Origin: Candidatus Magasanikiibacteriota bacterium
Lineage (GTDB): Bacteria > Patescibacteriota > Patescibacteriia > Magasanikbacterales > GWA2-37-8
Assembly (NCBI GenBank): GCA_943357105.1
Contig: CALRGC010000010.1
Span: 1-33,137, forward strand
DNA: 33,137 bases
Direction of reading: 5' to 3'
Part shown: positions 22,620 to 31,325 of the stretch, one piece after another
Layout: each line of letters starts with the position of its first letter
How positions within the stretch are numbered: the stretch's first letter is position 1
Translations under genes and position numbers: made by a program
Notes under the pieces: model-generated
The model's database searches: none
Seen by the model: only the letters and a program-made list of their open reading frames with translations
What the model was told of the DNA's origin: nothing

Positions 22620-25160
22620 TCAACCCCGCTTGATAATCTTTCCCGCCACACTAGCCACCTTTTTGACACCACTCACCACAATAGCTCCCCGCGATCTGGC
22701 CAAAAAACCCAAGATTAGAGTGGTTACGCCGCCGGCGGTAGCGGTCAAATATTTTTCTTCGGTGTCGCGCTGATTGGCTTTATCCGCTTCCATTTGCTGA
22801 GATAGCACCTGATCGGAATATCCCACCACTTTGATATCTTTTTCATCGCGCGGCGATACCCGCAAACCATTTTTAGATTGCTCCAAAATTCCCACCACTT
22901 CCAATTTGTCTCCTAATTTAAAATCTTGTTTATTAATTTTTGCTCCCGCGCGAAAATATATTACCGTTTCACTATCACCATCATCAACATATAGATAATT
23001 ACTTTTTATCGCAGTGATATCACCGTTAATTTTCACCAAAGCACCAACCGCATCCGCGCCGGCATCCGCCAAATTGAGCGGTTCAAAATTTGGATCTTTC
23101 CCCAAAACATTTACACTATTTTTATTGGCTATCTTCAGTCGTTTCACTCCAGACACTTCCGATTCCTCACCGCGCACGGCCACCTTATCGCCAATTTTTA
23201 AATTTGGAAAATCTTTTTTGTACTGATACACCTGATAGCCGGTTTCACCGTCGGAAATATAAAAATATTGCGAACCAAAATTTCCCGGTAGCTCCGTCAC
23301 CACTCCTTGCACCGATCGCCAATTACCAACACTAGCAGTTTTTAATGTTTTTGTTTCCTTTTTATCCGCTTCTTTTTTTACTGTCTTGGCACTTAACAAA
23401 ATTATTTTATCTATCTCTTTATCATTGGGCGAAGTCAGTCGAATTTCATCACCGTCTTTATCAAAACTCAGATGCGTAATACTGCGAAAAAATTTTAAGG
23501 TGCTTGAACCAAAAATGTTGGTATTTTCCGGAATCTCATACTCCTTGCCGCTCTTATTTTTTATCTTCCAACCGGAAATATTTTTGGAAGAGGTAGAAAA
23601 ATTTGCCAACTCAATAAATTCATCGTCACTGCTGGTAGCATCGACCAAATATTGGCCAATCTTTACCTGAGTTTGAGAAATAGAAAATTCCGGACCAACA
23701 TAAATTTTAAAATCTTTTTTACCGGTAGTGCTGGCCGTGCTCACGCCGGCAACTGTGACCAGATATGTGCCGGCAGTAGAGTAATTATGAGTAACAATAA
23801 AACCGGTACTGGTAATGTTATCACCAAAATTCCAAACCAAACTAATATCCCCACCACGCGGATCGGCCGTGCCTTCAGCGCTAAAAACTCCCGCCTCATT
23901 CACATCCAAACCATACGGCCAATTCAATTTCCAACTAATTTTTACCGGATCTACCACGCTTTTAATAGTAGTGGTACTGATTTTATTTGTTTTTGTACTA
24001 GTAGAGGAACTACCGACAACAGCAGAAACATTATTTGAGGAGCCAGCACCACCACTCGTGCTACCACTATTGGTATTTACTACCGGTGCCACCATTTTAT
24101 TGGCCGCGCCCACCGTGATATCTGTCGTAATTGCCCAATCATTGTCATTGTCCGTATCAACACCGTCGGATTTACGAATAATTGACTGACCTTTTGGCGG
24201 CGCATCCAAACCATCACTGCCATACACCACCTCATCCACAATATTATTATTTTCGTCTTTTAATATCACCGAATCGCCATCATTATTTAAATACCGATCG
24301 GTCAACAGATCCACTACTAACCAATCATGGCCTAAAATATTTCCAGAAAATAGTTTACAACTTGTGCCGGTAGAATCACAGATATGAGCAGTAATAATTT
24401 CCGCTGAGCTGGTACTATTATTATACAGCTCCACCAACTCATTGCCGTCAGTTGGATCAGAAATGATTTCATTTAACTTAATAAAGGCCCAATCAAAGAC
24501 CGACGCAATTGTACTCGAGGTAGAAGTGCTGGTGGATTGAGGTGCAGTGGTGGTGGGAGCGATAGAAGTAACAAAATTCGTCGATGTAGTATTTGTAGTC
24601 GAAGCGGTTGAAGAACTATTTTGATTAACAACTACAAAATTGCTATTTTGCGCGCCAACTGTATTACCAGATATATGCTCCTGCCAATTGGCGGCCGAAT
24701 AATCACTAACAAAAGGATCTTTGCGCTCTAGTGAAAACTTACTGCTAGATACATAAGTAAATTTCTCCACAAAATTTCCAGCTTCGTCTTTTAAACCAAT
24801 CTCTTCGCCGCTTTCATTGAGAATACTCCAAGAGGAATCCAATACCGAACCGATAAAATTCGGATAATCCCGCAAAAACAGATCGCCATCCTGACAAATT
24901 ACTCCAAATTCTCCCGGCGATATTATACTATCCGTTGTGCTCACGGCCTTGAGACTGTGATTGGTATTATTTTCCCAAAATTTCCAACTACTTAGATCAA
25001 CCGTGCCATCTCCCTTATTCCACACCTCTATCCATTCGTGCGTGCTGGTCGGATAGGCGCCGATTTCGTTGATCATTATGTCCGTGTTGGCCGCCCAAAG
25101 TTTTTGCGCAATAAAAAAACTGCCAAAAACAAAGACAGTCAAAAAAAATAAATATTTCAT
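22620..25160 (-). CDS. Secreted lamin-tail / PKD / OB-fold surface protein
   Basis: 846 residues. After a signal peptide (1-23), a lamin-tail domain occupies about 25-145 (INEIGAYPTSTHEWIEVWN...). A Ser/Thr linker follows, then a second lamin-tail domain (about 228-345, LNEIISDPTDGNELVELYN). A Ser-rich linker leads to a PKD domain (about 400-490, with WNFGDN and HNYSTAGTYLVTV). A third lamin-tail domain lies at about 500-590, and two OB-fold segments at about 615-770 (GSQYFYISDGETGYQVY... and NYLYVDDGDSETVIYF). A C-terminal membrane helix (about 808-830) with a basic tail (KIIKRG) anchors it. Lamin-tail plus OB-fold sets often occur with extracellular nucleases or DNA-binding surface proteins, but no nuclease domain is present. 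The ATG at 25160 has GGAGG four bases upstream and an extended -10 behind it. Confidence 0.88.
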   Translation of the reverse strand: MKYLFFLTVFVFGSFFIAQKLWAANTDIMINEIGAYPTSTHEWIEVWNKGDGTVDLSSWKFWENNTNHSLKAVSTTDSIISPGEFGVICQDGDLFLRDYPNFIGSVLDSSWSILNESGEEIGLKDEAGNFVEKFTYVSSSKFSLERKDPFVSDYSAANWQEHISGNTVGAQNSNFVVVNQNSSSTASTTNTTSTNFVTSIAPTTTAPQSTSTSTSSTIASVFDWAFIKLNEIISDPTDGNELVELYNNSTSSAEIITAHICDSTGTSCKLFSGNILGHDWLVVDLLTDRYLNNDGDSVILKDENNNIVDEVVYGSDGLDAPPKGQSIIRKSDGVDTDNDNDWAITTDITVGAANKMVAPVVNTNSGSTSGGAGSSNNVSAVVGSSSTSTKTNKISTTTIKSVVDPVKISWKLNWPYGLDVNEAGVFSAEGTADPRGGDISLVWNFGDNITSTGFIVTHNYSTAGTYLVTVAGVSTASTTGKKDFKIYVGPEFSISQTQVKIGQYLVDATSSDDEFIELANFSTSSKNISGWKIKNKSGKEYEIPENTNIFGSSTLKFFRSITHLSFDKDGDEIRLTSPNDKEIDKIILLSAKTVKKEADKKETKTLKTASVGNWRSVQGVVTELPGNFGSQYFYISDGETGYQVYQYKKDFPNLKIGDKVAVRGEESEVSGVKRLKIANKNSVNVLGKDPNFEPLNLADAGADAVGALVKINGDITAIKSNYLYVDDGDSETVIYFRAGAKINKQDFKLGDKLEVVGILEQSKNGLRVSPRDEKDIKVVGYSDQVLSQQMEADKANQRDTEEKYLTATAGGVTTLILGFLARSRGAIVVSGVKKVASVAGKIIKRG

Positions 25161-25162
25161 AT

Positions 25163-25196
25163 CCCCTCCAAATTAAATATGAATAAATTTATTATA
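25163..25196 (-). promoter_or_regulatory. Extended -10 and ribosome-binding site of the lamin-tail gene
   Basis: On the minus strand, TGTTATAAT (an extended -10, with the hexamer at 25191-25196) is followed by GGAGGGG (25163-25169), ending two bases before the ATG at 25160. With the sedolisin gene, this is one of only two strong Shine-Dalgarno sites in the window; both gene products are exported. Confidence 0.65.
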
Positions 25197-25222
25197 ACAT
25201 AGGTTTTAAAAAAGTAAAATAA

Positions 25223-25251
25223 TTGCTTTTAGGGAGGCTCTGGGATATAAT
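25223..25251 (+). promoter_or_regulatory. Promoter of the FAD-linked oxidase gene
   Basis: TTGCTT (25223-25228), a 17-bp spacer and TATAAT (25246-25251). The transcript should begin near 25258, only about 7 bp before the ATG at 25265. A TTG at 25223 in the same frame is the -35 and not a start codon. Confidence 0.68.
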
Positions 25252-25264
25252 TAAGGCAATAAAT

Positions 25265-26896
25265 ATGTTCCCAAAAGAAATAATCGACGGAGAGGTTTTA
25301 GAGGATAAAGATAGTCTGCAAAAATACAGCCGCGATGCCAGTATTTTTGAAATTACTCCCAAAACTATCATCTACCCAAAAAATACCGACGACTTAAAAA
25401 AGATTGTGAATTTTGTAACGGAAAATAAAGCCACCAACCAAAATTTATCCCTCACCGCCCGCAGTGCCGGCACGGATATGAGCGGCGGCGCCATCAACGA
25501 CTCTATTATTTTAGACTTTACCAAATATTTTAATCACCTCTTAGAGATTGGCGATGATTATGCCATTACCGAGCCCGGTGTCTATTACCGAGATTTTGAA
25601 AAAGCCACTCTGGAAAAAAATTTAATCATGCCATCTTTTCCGGCTTCCCGCTCACTTTGCGCGCTGGGCGGTATTATGGCCAATAATTCCGGTGGTGAAA
25701 AATCTCTTTCCTATGGAAAGACCGAAAAATATTTAGAAGAAATTTCAGCCGTGCTATCCGATGGTAATGAATATAATTTCAAACCATTAAACGCAGAGGA
25801 GTTAAAAGAAAAAATGGCTTTGGAAAATTTTGAAGGTGAAATTTATCGCAAAATGTTCGCGCTCATCAATGATAATTACGAAGCTATCCAAAAAGCCAAA
25901 CCAAATGTGACCAAAAATTCGGCCGGATATTATCTCTGGAATGTTTGGGATAAAGCCACTTTTGACCTCACTAAATTATTAGTCGGCTCGCAAGGCACTC
26001 TGGGATTATTTACCAAAGGCAAATTCAAATTGGTCAAAACCACCGCTCATTCCAAAATGTTGGTAATCTTTCTCAAAGATCTCAAACCACTGGGAGACTT
26101 GGTAAACACCCTGATGCAATTTCATCCCGAAACTCTGGAAACTTTCGATGACAATACTTTCAAATTGGCCATTAAATTCCTACCGGCGATGATTAAAAAA
26201 ATGGGCGGAAATATTTTTAATTTGGGTTGGAAATTTTTACCGGAAATGTTGATGACCATTACTCACGGCGTACCAAAACTAATCATCATTGCCGAATTTA
26301 CCGGTGACAATGAAGAGGAACTCAGCAAAATTGCCCAAAGAGCGCAATTTGCTGTCAAAGAACAGTTCAATTTAAAAACCCACATCACCAAGAATACAGA
26401 GGAGTCACAAAAATATTGGACATTTCGCCACGAGAGTTTCAATCTTCTGCGAGAAAAAATAAAAAATCTGCATACCGCGCCATTTATAGATGATTTTATC
26501 GTTCACCCCCAAGATCTGCCGAAATTTTTGCCGCGCCTCGAAAAAATCTTTGTCAAATACCCGGAGCTTATTTATACCATTGCCGGACACGCCGGTGATG
26601 CCAATTTCCATATCATTCCCCTAATGGATTTAAGTCAAGAAAAAGAGCGCAAAATTATCCCAAAACTTTCTCAAGAAGTATACGACCTCGTATTGGAATA
26701 TAAGGGCTCAATTACCGCCGAACACAATGATGGGCTAGTCCGCGGACCATACTTAGAACAAATGTATGGAACAAAAATCTTTGAACTATTTAAACAAGTA
26801 AAAGAGATTTTTGACCCGCTCAATATTTTCAATCCTCACAAAAAAACTGACGCGACCAAAGAATATTTGGCAAGCCATATCCAAAAAAATATTTAG
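25265..26896 (+). CDS. FAD-linked oxidase (GlcD / D-lactate dehydrogenase-like)
   Basis: 543 residues from the ATG at 25265. The N-terminal FAD-binding type 4 domain (about 20-230) has the pyrophosphate-binding pattern ARSAGTDMSGGAIND and a second conserved stretch ALGGIMANNSGGEKSLSYGKT. The FAD-oxidase C-terminal domain covers about 240-535. It ends with the family landmarks IAGHAGDANFHIIPLMD, a metal- and substrate-binding His motif, then AEHNDGLVRGPYL and FDPLNIFNPHKK. The relatives oxidise 2-hydroxy acids such as D-lactate or glycolate and pass electrons on to the membrane or another acceptor; the substrate here is not known. No Fe-S domain is fused. It stands alone between divergent and downstream promoters. 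Confidence 0.92.
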   Translation: MFPKEIIDGEVLEDKDSLQKYSRDASIFEITPKTIIYPKNTDDLKKIVNFVTENKATNQNLSLTARSAGTDMSGGAINDSIILDFTKYFNHLLEIGDDYAITEPGVYYRDFEKATLEKNLIMPSFPASRSLCALGGIMANNSGGEKSLSYGKTEKYLEEISAVLSDGNEYNFKPLNAEELKEKMALENFEGEIYRKMFALINDNYEAIQKAKPNVTKNSAGYYLWNVWDKATFDLTKLLVGSQGTLGLFTKGKFKLVKTTAHSKMLVIFLKDLKPLGDLVNTLMQFHPETLETFDDNTFKLAIKFLPAMIKKMGGNIFNLGWKFLPEMLMTITHGVPKLIIIAEFTGDNEEELSKIAQRAQFAVKEQFNLKTHITKNTEESQKYWTFRHESFNLLREKIKNLHTAPFIDDFIVHPQDLPKFLPRLEKIFVKYPELIYTIAGHAGDANFHIIPLMDLSQEKERKIIPKLSQEVYDLVLEYKGSITAEHNDGLVRGPYLEQMYGTKIFELFKQVKEIFDPLNIFNPHKKTDATKEYLASHIQKNI

Positions 26897-26899
26897 ATG

Positions 26900-26908
26900 T
26901 GGTATAAT
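26900..26908 (+). promoter_or_regulatory. Extended -10 of the prepilin gene
   Basis: TGGTATAAT (hexamer at 26903-26908), a TGn extended -10 starting just after the FAD-linked oxidase stop codon. The leader would be about 25 nt and AT-only, with no Shine-Dalgarno. Confidence 0.6.
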
Positions 26909-26938
26909 AAAAAATATTAATATTTAATTTAATATCAT

Positions 26939-27367
26939 ATGAACAAAAAAGGGTTCACCTTGATAGAACTTTTGGTGGTGATAGCCATCATTGGATTGCT
27001 ATCCACTTTGGCGGTAGTCGCTTTGGGCAGCGCGCGCGTGAAAGCCCGCGACAGCAAACGCCTGGCTGACCTCAAACAGCTCGGCACGGCCTTGGAACTA
27101 TACAACAATGAAAATAATGCCTATCCCAATGGTTCAAGTTTAAATCTAGGCACCGGTAGCGCCGCTTGTCTCAATGCCAGCGGTTGGCAAACCGTCGGAT
27201 GTTCCGGCGCTTTTATGGATAATATTCCAGCCGATCCAAGCAGTGGCTACTATGTTTATACCGCCGCTTCCAGCTCCTACTTTATCGCCGCCACACTGGA
27301 AGGTACGAGCAATAATCTCAGCGGCCAGATAAAACAAACTCCATCAGGAATATTGCAAGGACCGTAG
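26939..27367 (+). CDS. Type IV prepilin-like protein
   Basis: 142 residues with the class III signal [20 protein letters not shown]: prepilin peptidase should cut after Gly5 and methylate Phe6, and Glu10 is the conserved Glu+5. The hydrophobic helix runs to about residue 29, followed by [32 protein letters not shown], the usual pseudopilin helix and loop. A Cys pair (in AACLNAS and VGCSG) may form a disulfide in the globular part. It would be assembled into a type IV pilus or pseudopilus at the envelope. No pilus assembly genes (pilB, pilC, pilD) are in the window, so it depends on machinery encoded elsewhere. Single-gene unit with its own promoter and terminator. Confidence 0.93.
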   Translation: MNKKGFTLIELLVVIAIIGLLSTLAVVALGSARVKARDSKRLADLKQLGTALELYNNENNAYPNGSSLNLGTGSAACLNASGWQTVGCSGAFMDNIPADPSSGYYVYTAASSSYFIAATLEGTSNNLSGQIKQTPSGILQGP

Positions 27368-27376
27368 AAATAAATT

Positions 27377-27410
27377 AAAAATACCTGGACTATTTAGTCC
27401 AGGTATTTTT
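27377..27410. terminator. Bidirectional terminator
   Basis: AAAAATACCTGGACT (27377-27391) and AGTCCAGGTATTTTT (27396-27410) form a perfect 15-bp stem with loop ATTT. It serves the prepilin gene on one strand and the trpS run on the other. Confidence 0.94.
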
Positions 27411-27434
27411 TTGTTCCACATAGTGGATTGTAAA

Positions 27435-27764
27435 TTAACTTTTCCCACCATACTCGAGCAGAGAGACCGCCACCAAACCTAACACTATGCCCACCATCTC
27501 AACAGTCGTTAGACGCTCATTAAAATAAAACCAACTAAATATGGTCAATGTTGTAATATTAAAAATTACAAACATCAAAGAAGCGATGGCAATGTTTTTA
27601 TATTTAAAACTAAATATTAAAAATATCAAACCAATTAAATAAAGAAATAATACCGCAAAAAAAAGATAATTTTTATTGCTTATTACCCATTGTTTGGCGA
27701 CAATATCTCCGGCGGTTAAAATCACTCCACCAAAAAATAACAGTAATAATGGAAATAAATTCAT
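27435..27764 (-). CDS. Small four-helix SMR/EamA-like membrane protein
   Basis: A 109-residue protein with four hydrophobic helices, the size of an SMR subunit or half an EamA transporter. Landmarks are GDIVAKQWVISNKNYLFF after helix 1 and FNERLTTVEMVGIVLGLVAVSLL at helix 4, the latter a strong EamA/SMR end motif. The Glu of EmrE in helix 1 is not obvious; there is an Asp in TAGDIVAK. It would work as a dimer. It is last in the trpS run (5 bp after the preceding gene). Substrate unknown. Confidence 0.72.
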   Translation of the reverse strand: MNLFPLLLLFFGGVILTAGDIVAKQWVISNKNYLFFAVLFLYLIGLIFLIFSFKYKNIAIASLMFVIFNITTLTIFSWFYFNERLTTVEMVGIVLGLVAVSLLEYGGKS

Positions 27765-27769
27765 AATTT

Positions 27770-28171
27770 TTATTCACCTTTTTCTTTGCGGCGAATAGTC
27801 ATCCAGTGAAAAGCAAAGACCGGTATCCCCACGACAATCATCGAAATGTCGCGTACCATATCACGCTGACGTTGACCTTCTTGACTATCTTTTTGGCGTT
27901 GTTTATTGGCCGCTTCCACTTTGGCGCATTCGGCTTCACTCATTTTTGGAGTAGAAGAATCCAAAGTTTTCACCATCGTTGGATCGCAAGCTGGCACCGG
28001 CCCGGCATAATAATCAAAATTGTCGGCTTTGGTAAATACCCAGGTACGCAAAGCGGTATTAATAAGATCAGCCAAAGAAAACACGACCATCATGAGCGCC
28101 ACAAAAGCGACCAGATAAAAATAGATATTCTTTATGACTGCTGTCTTGTTACTTGGTAAATTTTGTTCCAT
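27770..28171 (-). CDS. Two-helix membrane protein (DUF5671-like)
   Basis: 133 residues. A first membrane segment (about 16-36, IYFYLVAFVALMMVVFSLADLINTALRTWVF) has the appearance of the DUF5671 family common in CPR genomes. A Lys/Glu/Gln-rich extracytoplasmic loop (about 48-102) contains a Cys pair (PACDPTM and EAECAKV). A second membrane segment (about 108-125) and a basic tail (RRKEKGE) follow. No function is known. It lies 21 bp after trpS and 5 bp before the SMR-like gene, so it is probably cotranscribed with both. Confidence 0.62.
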   Translation of the reverse strand: MEQNLPSNKTAVIKNIYFYLVAFVALMMVVFSLADLINTALRTWVFTKADNFDYYAGPVPACDPTMVKTLDSSTPKMSEAECAKVEAANKQRQKDSQEGQRQRDMVRDISMIVVGIPVFAFHWMTIRRKEKGE

Positions 28172-28192
28172 ATTATTGAAAATTAAAATAAA

Positions 28193-29173
28193 TTATTTTA
28201 TTCCTACTAATTTTTGCACGACTTGCATATTGGCAGTAGCCACTTTTTGCGCTTTGGCCGCGCCTTTGGCCAAAATCTTTTCCAATTTTTTCTCATCTTT
28301 CAAGAGTTTTGCGCGTTTTTCTCTAAAATCTGCAAAATGTTTTGCAATCGCGTCGGACAAAGATTTTTTTAGATCACCATAGCGAATACTACCGTCTTTT
28401 TCGGCCGCCACAAAAGCCTCATAAACTTTTTTCTCACCAAATTCTTTTAATAATCCGAGCAAGTTCGCTACCCCTGGCGCTTGTGCGCCACCACTGGTGG
28501 CGGTCACCGCTCTTTTGACTTTATTTTCTATCTCTTCTGGAGTTTCTCGTAATTCCACCACATGCCCGGCGCCCAAACTTTTACTCATTTTCTTCTCCGG
28601 CTCCAGCAAACTCATTACTTTTGGCACATGGGTCAAAAGATGTTTAGCCTCTGGAAAAAATTCTCCATATCTATTGTTAAACCAACGCGCGACATCACGA
28701 GTAAGCTCCACATGCTGGACTTGATCCTGGCCTACCGGCACTTGCTCACCTTTATAGATCAAAATATCGGCCGCTTGAAGCACAGGATAGTCAAAAAGTC
28801 CGGCCGTAGTTTTATTTAACTGCTCTGATTTATCTTTATATTGAGTCATGCGCTCCAGTTCACTCATTGGAGTGACACAATTAAAAATCCAAGCTAAATC
28901 CGCATGCCCCACTACTTGAGATTGCACAAAAAAAGTAGTCTTGTCCGGATCAATCCCCGCCGCCAACAGCTCAGCCGCGGTAATTTTCACCTGCTCTCGC
29001 AACTGCTCGGCGGTTAATTTGCCGGTCAAAGAATGTAAATCGGCAATGAATATATATAGTTCATATTTACCAGACTTCTGAAGTTCAAGCCAATTTTTAA
29101 CGGCGCCTAAATAATTACCAATATGAAGATTCCCAGTCGGCTGAATACCCGACACAATTACAGGTTTGGACAT
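28193..29173 (-). CDS. trpS: Tryptophanyl-tRNA synthetase
   Basis: A 326-residue class I synthetase of normal bacterial length. The HIGH-type motif is HIGN (residues 17-20), preceded by SGIQPTGNL, the TrpRS signature. KMSKS lies near residue 195. VPVGQDQVQHVELTRDVARWFN is the typical tryptophan and ATP site region. The C-terminal part is a helical bundle rich in Lys and Ala. It charges tRNA-Trp in the cytosol. It is the first gene of a leftward run with two small membrane-protein genes. Confidence 0.98.
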   Translation of the reverse strand: MSKPVIVSGIQPTGNLHIGNYLGAVKNWLELQKSGKYELYIFIADLHSLTGKLTAEQLREQVKITAAELLAAGIDPDKTTFFVQSQVVGHADLAWIFNCVTPMSELERMTQYKDKSEQLNKTTAGLFDYPVLQAADILIYKGEQVPVGQDQVQHVELTRDVARWFNNRYGEFFPEAKHLLTHVPKVMSLLEPEKKMSKSLGAGHVVELRETPEEIENKVKRAVTATSGGAQAPGVANLLGLLKEFGEKKVYEAFVAAEKDGSIRYGDLKKSLSDAIAKHFADFREKRAKLLKDEKKLEKILAKGAAKAQKVATANMQVVQKLVGIK

Positions 29174-29239
29174 AAAAAAAATTAAGTGCTAAACTGAGTA
29201 TAGTGTAGCTAATTTATAACAAATTGTAAACAATATAAT

Positions 29240-29620
29240 ATGTCGGAAATGGAAACCCAAATACTCGAAGCCATGAGGGGGGGCATTAAAAAATTTGATG
29301 TTTTTCTATCTCAAATACCTGATGATTTCTTTGGCCTACAAGGTTCTTCCCAAGAAGAATTGCAAAAACAATTTAAAGAATTATGGGAACAAAATCCCTA
29401 CCAAAACGCGCAACAAGTAATGGAAAAAATTGTCTCAAATGTTAAAAACGATCGCACTTGTACAGACGGAAATGTCTTAGTACAAATTTTAGTTATTGGC
29501 GCTAAAACCGACTTTGCTTCACCTAATTTACCAAATCCGCCATTATTTTTAGGAGAAATGAGGCCGGAAGACTTCAAAGGGGAAACTTTTATCGCCAAAA
29601 AACCGGATGAAATAAATTAA
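29240..29620 (+). CDS. Uncharacterised small acidic protein
   Basis: 126 residues with no signal peptide or membrane helix; predicted helical over about residues 1-75 (QILEAMRGGIKKFDVFLSQIPDDFF, then a QEELQKQFKELW stretch). The C-terminal part is Pro-rich: SPNLPNPPLFLGEMRPEDFKGETF. I do not recognise a family. A TATAAT (29234-29239) sits right against the ATG at 29240. If that is the promoter, the transcript would begin near 29246 and translation would more likely start at the next ATG (29249), leaderless. The gene is convergent with rlmH, with stop codons overlapping by 4 bp. The ORF looks real but has no known homologue that I can name. Confidence 0.6.
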   Translation: MSEMETQILEAMRGGIKKFDVFLSQIPDDFFGLQGSSQEELQKQFKELWEQNPYQNAQQVMEKIVSNVKNDRTCTDGNVLVQILVIGAKTDFASPNLPNPPLFLGEMRPEDFKGETFIAKKPDEIN

Positions 29621-30096
29621 TAGTGGTATTGTCGACCACTTTCTATCATCATCGCGCGATAAATCTGTTCCAACAAAAATACGCGGATCATCTGATGAGT
29701 AAAAGTAAATAAAGAAAAAGATAATTTTAATTTAGCCATCTTCAAGATAGATTCATCCAGACCAAGTGGCCCGCCGATCACAAATACAAAATTACTATTA
29801 CCACTAAGCGCCAAATCAGATAATTTTTTAGAAAAATCTATTGAAAAAAATTGTTTGCCGCGCTCATCGAGCGCCACTATATAAGCGTCTTGAAATTTGT
29901 TCAGGGCGTTTTTTAATAATCGCGCTTCTGTTTCTTTTATCATTTGTGCTGGCATCTTGTCATCAAATGACTCCTCTTTGAGTTCAATAATCTCTACTTT
30001 GGCAAAAGCCGATAAACGCTTGAGATATTCGGCTTCAGCGGCCTGCCAATATTTTTCTTTTAATTTCCCCAGGCAAACCAATTTAATATGCAACAT
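29617..30096 (-). CDS. rlmH: 23S rRNA pseudouridine(1915) N3-methyltransferase RlmH
   Basis: A 159-residue SPOUT methyltransferase of standard length. The SAM-binding knot is VFVIGGPLGLDESILKMA (about residues 104-121), with LDERGK before it (near 75-80). The C-terminal signature is TFTHQMIRVFLLEQIYRAMMIE, and the protein ends SGRQYHY, the usual YH end of the family. RlmH methylates pseudouridine 1915 in helix 69 of 23S rRNA on assembled ribosomes. It starts 1 bp after the tgt stop codon, so the two RNA-modification genes form an operon. Confidence 0.97.
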   Translation of the reverse strand: MLHIKLVCLGKLKEKYWQAAEAEYLKRLSAFAKVEIIELKEESFDDKMPAQMIKETEARLLKNALNKFQDAYIVALDERGKQFFSIDFSKKLSDLALSGNSNFVFVIGGPLGLDESILKMAKLKLSFSLFTFTHQMIRVFLLEQIYRAMMIESGRQYHY

Positions 30097-30097
30097 A

Positions 30098-31255
30098 TTA
30101 CTGCCAATTGTTTATAAATTCCGCGTATCTATCTTCCAAAATTGCCGCGCGTGCTTGTCTCATCAACTCAAGCATAAAATGAATATTATGAATGGTCGCC
30201 AAACGCAAGGCGGATAATTCTCCGGCATTGAACAAGTGGTGTAAATACGCGCGTGAATAATTTTGACAAGTCAAACAAGTGCAGTCCGCGCTAATTGAAG
30301 AAAAATCTTTGGCAAAAGCGGAATTTTTTATATTCAAACGGCGTTTTGGATCTTCTTTGGTATTTACAAACACCATACCATGACGAGCCAACCTAGTCGG
30401 CGCCACACAATCAAACATGTCCGCTCCCCCGGCCACTACTTTTAATAAATCTGCCGGATCTAGGCCCACACCCATAGTGTAGCGGGGTTTATTTTTTGAA
30501 ATAAACGGCATTACCAAACGCAAAATATTTTCCGTGGCTTCCATATTATAACCAATACTTTCTCCGCCGATAGCGATACCATCAAAATCCAATCCAGTAA
30601 TAAATTTCGCGGACTCTTGGCGCAACTCTTCGTGATTGGCGCCTTGAATTATGCCAAATAAAAATTGACGATAACCGTGATAAGAAATATTTTTCTGATG
30701 TTCACTCACACAGCGCTCCGCCCAGCGATGCGTTCGCTCCATGGCCGCTTTGGTATATATGTAGTCGGCATTATCCGGCGTGCACTCGTCAAAAGCCATG
30801 ATAATATCCGCGCCAATTTTATGTTGGCACTCAATTGCCGATTCGGGAGTGAAGCGATGTTCCGAACCATCTATATGCGAACGAAATTTCACTCCGTCCT
30901 CATCAATTTTTACCAACTTACCTTGTTGGCCTTTTTGTTCTTTTTGAATTCCTAAAGAAAATACCTGAAAACCACCCGAATCGGTCAAAATCGGCCTATC
31001 CCAATTCATAAATTTATGCAGTCCGCCCACGCCATCAATTAAATCTTCGCCAGGTCGCAAATGCAGATGGTAGTTATTGGCCAAAATAATTTTTGGATCC
31101 AAAACCAACAAATCTGTCTGATCCAAAGTTTTTACACTGGCCTGCGTACCCACCGGCATAAAGGCTGGAGTGGGAATATCGCCGTGTTCAGTATGCATTA
31201 TGCCAGCTCGAGCGCCAGTATTTTTGTCTTCGTGAATGAGTTCAAAAAATGACAT
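30098..31255 (-). CDS. tgt: tRNA-guanine transglycosylase (queuine tRNA-ribosyltransferase)
   Basis: 385 residues, typical of bacterial Tgt. The catalytic base Asp lies in ILTDSGGFQVFSL (near residue 91). The nucleophile Asp is in FDCVAPTRLARHG (near 281). The zinc site is CTCLTCQ followed by a distal His in ATIHNIHFM. It exchanges guanine-34 of tRNAs with GUN anticodons for preQ1 in queuosine synthesis. No preQ1 synthesis genes are in the window, so the base must be made elsewhere or scavenged. It is first in the tgt-rlmH operon and divergent from the helicase gene over a 70-bp intergenic region. Confidence 0.97.
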   Translation of the reverse strand: MSFFELIHEDKNTGARAGIMHTEHGDIPTPAFMPVGTQASVKTLDQTDLLVLDPKIILANNYHLHLRPGEDLIDGVGGLHKFMNWDRPILTDSGGFQVFSLGIQKEQKGQQGKLVKIDEDGVKFRSHIDGSEHRFTPESAIECQHKIGADIIMAFDECTPDNADYIYTKAAMERTHRWAERCVSEHQKNISYHGYRQFLFGIIQGANHEELRQESAKFITGLDFDGIAIGGESIGYNMEATENILRLVMPFISKNKPRYTMGVGLDPADLLKVVAGGADMFDCVAPTRLARHGMVFVNTKEDPKRRLNIKNSAFAKDFSSISADCTCLTCQNYSRAYLHHLFNAGELSALRLATIHNIHFMLELMRQARAAILEDRYAEFINNWQ

Positions 31256-31286
31256 AGATATTAATTTAAGCCAACTCTACGCTATT

Positions 31287-31315
31287 TTGCTCAAAAAATC
31301 AAGGTGTGTTAAAAT
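31287..31315 (+). promoter_or_regulatory. Promoter of the UvrD-like helicase gene
   Basis: TTGCTC (31287-31292), a 17-bp spacer and TAAAAT (31310-31315) preceded by TGT, an extended -10. The start point should be near 31322, 3-5 bp before the ATG at 31326. Confidence 0.6.
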
Positions 31316-31325
31316 GTAAATTCAT

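Noticed and set aside
22327-22623. Minus-strand ORF of 98 codons
   Set aside because: It spans tRNA-Ser(UGA), the toxin-antitoxin promoter and the antitoxin N terminus; not coding.
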